DNA of 64,000 bases from CAYOHY01 sp964403885 (GTDB lineage: Bacteria > Actinomycetota > Coriobacteriia > Anaerosomatales > PHET01): positions 1 to 64,000 of the forward strand of contig CAYOHY010000001.1 in assembly GCA_964403885.1 (NCBI GenBank). The letters are read 5' to 3'. Positions 61,299 through 64,000 of the stretch are shown piece after piece. Position numbers and translations under genes: made by a program. Position 1 is the stretch's first letter; every line of letters starts with the position of its first letter. The notes beneath the pieces are model-generated. The model worked only from the letters and a program-made list of their open reading frames with translations. It made no database searches and was not told the origin of the DNA.

Positions 61299-62159
61299 CT
61301 ACCTCTGTGAGTCACCCGGTGCCGAGTCGTCCTGGTGCTCCTCGGCGCTCGCGTCGGGTGCCCCAGGAGCGGCGGCTGGTGGCGCAGGCGGCGCGGGCAT
61401 CGGGGGGGCCGCAGGCGGGTAGCTGACGGGCGGAACGGCCGCGGGCGGGTAGTTGGCAGGCGGGGCGGGCGGCGCGTAGACAGGCGCCGGCGCCAGACCG
61501 TAGGCGCGTTGCGCCCACTGTCCCAAGACGTGGCCACTCGCCATGAGGGTGAAGTACGTCACGGCGGGGTAGAGGATCGCACCCACACCGGTTGCACTCA
61601 GGACGCTTCCTGCTATTCCGCCGATGAGCGAGATCACGACGGTGTAGATCCACGCCGTGAAGTAGCCGGTCCCGCCGCGCACGCGCGCGAGGATCTCACC
61701 GATCGCGAAGAACGAGCCGAACCTGCCGGTCATCGCGTAGTGGACGGTCGCCGCCGAGAACAGGACGGACACGGCGATCGAGTAGACCACCACGATGATC
61801 CAGTAGAAGCACAGTCCGGAGACCAAGGCGCCCACTGCGGTGTCATCTCCGCCCGTCGAGATGACGGCGATGATGGCGGGTACCAGAAGGAAGAGGGTCA
61901 AGATCACGACGGGCAGGAAGTAGATGAACCCTGCGACCGAGACCAAGAATCCCCGGACCCACTTGTTGCCGAAGTCGTCCCAGCCGGGAAGGTCTTCGTC
62001 GCCCCGGCTGACCTTGGCGATGTAGTCGACCTGTGCGCCCGAGAGGGCGGGGATGGTGACGACGAGAAGTCCCCACAAGAAGCCGAGCAGGGTCTTGCTC
62101 ACCCAGTCCTTGTCTCCGAAGAACGCCTTGAAAGAACGCCCGAGGTCTATCGTGTTCAT
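61299..62159 (-). CDS. DUF4013 family membrane protein
   Basis: Membrane protein of 286 aa with about five to six helices. It begins NTIDLGRSFKAFFGDKDWVSK and contains the DUF4013-like block IAKVSRGDEDLPGWDDFGNKW. The C-terminal ~65 residues are a Pro/Ala-rich repeat tail (PPANYPPAAVPPVSYPPAAP), probably cytoplasmic and disordered and an EF-P-dependent stretch. AGGGAGC precedes the ATG at 62159. Function unknown; it is divergent from pgeF. Confidence 0.8.
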   Translation of the reverse strand: MNTIDLGRSFKAFFGDKDWVSKTLLGFLWGLLVVTIPALSGAQVDYIAKVSRGDEDLPGWDDFGNKWVRGFLVSVAGFIYFLPVVILTLFLLVPAIIAVISTGGDDTAVGALVSGLCFYWIIVVVYSIAVSVLFSAATVHYAMTGRFGSFFAIGEILARVRGGTGYFTAWIYTVVISLIGGIAGSVLSATGVGAILYPAVTYFTLMASGHVLGQWAQRAYGLAPAPVYAPPAPPANYPPAAVPPVSYPPAAPPMPAPPAPPAAAPGAPDASAEEHQDDSAPGDSQR

Positions 62160-62251
62160 AGTCGCTCCCTGCGCCGATGTCATGGTGATTGGTATCGGGT
62201 CGTCTATTGGATACCCTTGGAAGCCTCCAAGCACACGAGAGAGGTAGCAAG

Positions 62252-63073
62252 TTGAGCGTGGCAGCCGCGCCGAGTCTCACGAGGATCGTCTCAGACGGAG
62301 TCGCCGTCTGGGTTGATCTCGAGCTCGAGAAGCAGGGAGTGCTTGTGGCGTTCACCGAGCGGACCGGCGGGGTGAGCCTGCCGCCGTTTGCGTCGCTCAA
62401 TCTTGCCGGCCATGTGGGTGACGACTCTCGAGACGTGGACGAGAACCGTGATCGGCTGCTGCGCTCGCTGGGCATCGGGTCACTGGGTCCCAGGCTCGTC
62501 ACCGCCGAGCAGGTCCATGGCGAGCACATCGCGGTGATCGGGGAGGCGCAAGCCGGGCGTGGTGCGCGTGTGTCCGCCGGCGAGGGTCCCCTGCCCGCGA
62601 CCGACGCAGTCGTCACGCTTGCCGCGCGCGTGCCGGTCATGCTCTTCTTCGCGGACTGCGTCCCGGTGGTGCTCGTCGCGCCCGGGCGCGCGATCGCCGT
62701 CGTCCATGCCGGGTGGCGCGGAGCGCTCGCCGGACTGCCCGGAAAGACCGTCGCCGAGTTGGCGCAGCGGGCGGATGTGAAACCTCGAGAAGTGACCGCC
62801 TACGTGGGGCCGCACATCGGTGCCTGTCACTACGAAGTCGGTGACGAAATCATGTCGCAATTCTTTAACGCGTTTGGTACAGTCGCACGGGCTGAATCGG
62901 GGGGACTCGATCTTGGCTCGGTAGTGGCCGCTTCCCTGACCTCTTCAGGAGTCGACCCGTGCAGAATCGCATGCCTCGGAACATGTACCGCCGAGGCGAC
63001 GGAACGGTTCTTCTCGTATCGCGCCGAAGGCGGCCTCACGGGCCGACACGGCGCGCTCGCGTGCATTCTCTGA
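62252..63073 (+). CDS. pgeF: PgeF/YlmD (YfiH) family laccase-domain protein
   Basis: Protein of 273 aa of the cytosolic multicopper-oxidase-like YfiH family, reported as a peptidoglycan-editing factor or purine nucleoside-active enzyme. Ligand regions are visible: TAEQVHGEH (His), FFADCVPVVL (Cys), VVHAGWRGALAGL (His) and GPHIGACHYEV (Cys). TTG at 62252 has GAGAGAGG seven bases upstream. The gene commonly follows ftsZ in Gram-positives (ylmD), which fits here. Confidence 0.9.
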   Translation: MSVAAAPSLTRIVSDGVAVWVDLELEKQGVLVAFTERTGGVSLPPFASLNLAGHVGDDSRDVDENRDRLLRSLGIGSLGPRLVTAEQVHGEHIAVIGEAQAGRGARVSAGEGPLPATDAVVTLAARVPVMLFFADCVPVVLVAPGRAIAVVHAGWRGALAGLPGKTVAELAQRADVKPREVTAYVGPHIGACHYEVGDEIMSQFFNAFGTVARAESGGLDLGSVVAASLTSSGVDPCRIACLGTCTAEATERFFSYRAEGGLTGRHGALACIL

Positions 63074-63903
63074 CCGTTCTTGTCGCCCTCATCATCTCGT
63101 TGGTCGCGCTCACCGGCTGTAGGTCGCAGGAGCAGTCGACGACGAAGCTCATCGTCACCGGTTCCACCACGATCCTGCCGATCGCCGAGCAGGCCGCCGA
63201 AGGCTACCAAGACGCCAACGAGGGCGTGAGTGTGCTGGTCTCCGGCCTGGGCTCCTCGGCGGGCATCGAGGCGGTCACCGCCGGGACGAGCGACATCGGC
63301 ACCTCATCTCGCGACCTCAAGGACGAGGAGCAGGGCAAGGGGCTCGTCGACACCCCGATCGCGTTCGACGGCATCGCGGTGATCGTCAATCCTTCCAATC
63401 CGGTCAAGGCGCTGACGACCGACCAGTTGCGCAAGATCTTCTCCGGGGAGATCACCAACTGGAAGGAAGTGGGCGGCAACGACCGCGACATCGATCTGGT
63501 GAACCGTGATGAGGCCTCCGGTACGCGTGAGGCGTTCAAGAAGATCGTCATGGGCGAGGACGCTCACTTCGACCGCCGCGCCGTGGTGCTTCCCGGTACC
63601 GGCCAGGTCCGCGACGTCGTGTCGCGTTCAGAGGGCGCCATCGGCTACATCTCCGTCGGGTTCGTGGAGCCGCGTTTTCAGGCCAAGCCCGTCAAGGCAT
63701 TGATGATCGACGGCGTCGTGGCCAGCGAGGCCACGGTCGCGAGCAAGGAGTATCCCATCGCACGCACGTTGCACTTCTTCACCAAGGGTGAGCCCACCGG
63801 TCTTGCGAAGGGCTACATCGACTACGTGCTGTCAGACGAGGTCCAAAACGGCGTGGTCGTCGACGCCGGCTTCGTCCCGGTGACCAAGGCGGGTGGAAAG
63901 TGA
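63061..63903 (+). CDS. pstS: Phosphate-binding lipoprotein PstS
   Basis: Substrate-binding protein of about 280 aa for the high-affinity phosphate importer. A signal helix ends at the lipobox ALTG|C (Cys18 from GTG 63061). The mature protein has VTGSTTILPIAEQAAEGY, GLGSSAGIEAVTAGTSDIG and NRDEASGTREAF, all phosphate-site segments. The start is uncertain: GTG 63061 gives almost no positive n-region, whereas in-frame ATGs at 62971 and 62983 add an arginine-rich stretch that overlaps pgeF. It is followed by pstC. Confidence 0.88.
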   Translation: MHSLTVLVALIISLVALTGCRSQEQSTTKLIVTGSTTILPIAEQAAEGYQDANEGVSVLVSGLGSSAGIEAVTAGTSDIGTSSRDLKDEEQGKGLVDTPIAFDGIAVIVNPSNPVKALTTDQLRKIFSGEITNWKEVGGNDRDIDLVNRDEASGTREAFKKIVMGEDAHFDRRAVVLPGTGQVRDVVSRSEGAIGYISVGFVEPRFQAKPVKALMIDGVVASEATVASKEYPIARTLHFFTKGEPTGLAKGYIDYVLSDEVQNGVVVDAGFVPVTKAGGK

Positions 63904-64000
63904 CCCAGGTCGATGCTCCCGTCGTGAAGGGCGAGCTGACGCTCGTCTCTCGCGAGACCCAGATCAAGGAATGGTTGCTCGCGACCCTGTTCTTCCTCTG
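63900..64000 (+). CDS. pstC: Phosphate ABC transporter permease PstC, N-terminal part
   Basis: The open frame starts at GTG 63900, overlapping the pstS stop (GTGA), and runs off the window. The first 33 residues include LVSRETQIKEWLLATLFFL, the charged helix followed by the first transmembrane segment seen at PstC N-termini. Identity is supported mainly by its position after pstS. Confidence 0.7.
   Translation, partial: MTQVDAPVVKGELTLVSRETQIKEWLLATLFFL

Noticed and set aside
1..64000. Mobile elements, CRISPR arrays, tRNA or rRNA genes
   Set aside because: No transposase or phage integrase (XerD is the housekeeping type), no regularly spaced repeats and no RNA gene signatures were seen.

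Overview
The window is a gene-dense, high-GC bacterial chromosome segment with about 60 genes, almost all on the + strand, often with overlapping stop and start codons and frequent GTG or TTG starts. Gene content points to a monoderm Actinomycetota-type cell: SteA/SteB, DUF3866, a division cluster without ftsA, and a MurE carrying the DNPR motif of meso-diaminopimelate-adding enzymes. The gene order efp-accB-accC-asp23-nusB-xseB-dxs-tlyA-nadK-recN is reminiscent of Bacillota. Together these suggest a deep-branching lineage such as Coriobacteriia; this is inference from gene content and order, not from a marker-gene tree.

Layout. (1) 1-7132: type IV pilus module: the end of a prepilin peptidase, three minor pseudopilins (PilV-, PilW- and PilX-like), PilM, PilN, PilO and a PilP/GspC-like protein, with no secretin PilQ following. 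(2) 7198-12098: shikimate operon aroC-aroK-aroB-aroQ, then a prolidase-type peptidase and efp. (3) 12228-21934: a pyruvate carboxylase-type carboxyltransferase fused to a biotin carrier, biotin carboxylase, Asp23, NusB, an orphan XseB, Dxs, TlyA, NAD kinase and RecN. (4) 22044-29818: an envelope/cell-separation region: SteA, SteB, a GT2 glycosyltransferase, MurJ, and an unusual pair made of a multi-spanning phosphatase-like protein and a degenerate MraY/WecA-like transferase. (5) 29866-38270: pyrG, an M20 peptidase, a DUF3866 protein, alanine dehydrogenase, a large SPFH/flotillin-like protein and XerD. (6) 38383-43262: a BMP-type nucleoside ABC importer, followed by small membrane proteins and a DUF4349 protein. 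(7) 45287-61163: a complete dcw cluster, mraZ-rsmH-ftsL-ftsI-murE-murF-mraY-murD-ftsW-murG-murC-murB-ftsQ-ftsZ, closed by two strong terminators. (8) 61299-64000: a DUF4013 membrane protein, PgeF/YlmD, PstS and the start of PstC.

The least ordinary signals are: an in-frame ribosome binding site and GTG inside the carboxyltransferase-BCCP fusion that would release a free AccB; a MurJ gene whose conserved N-terminus extends upstream of its only ATG, towards a possible AUC start; the uncharacterised phosphatase-like/MraY-like pair next to SteAB and MurJ; a 46-residue membrane peptide gene with its own promoter and terminator; a hairpin hiding the ftsZ ribosome binding site; a palindrome on the pyrG -10 element; and two convergent membrane-protein genes that overlap by 150 bases. 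No tRNA, rRNA, CRISPR array, insertion sequence or prophage was recognised.
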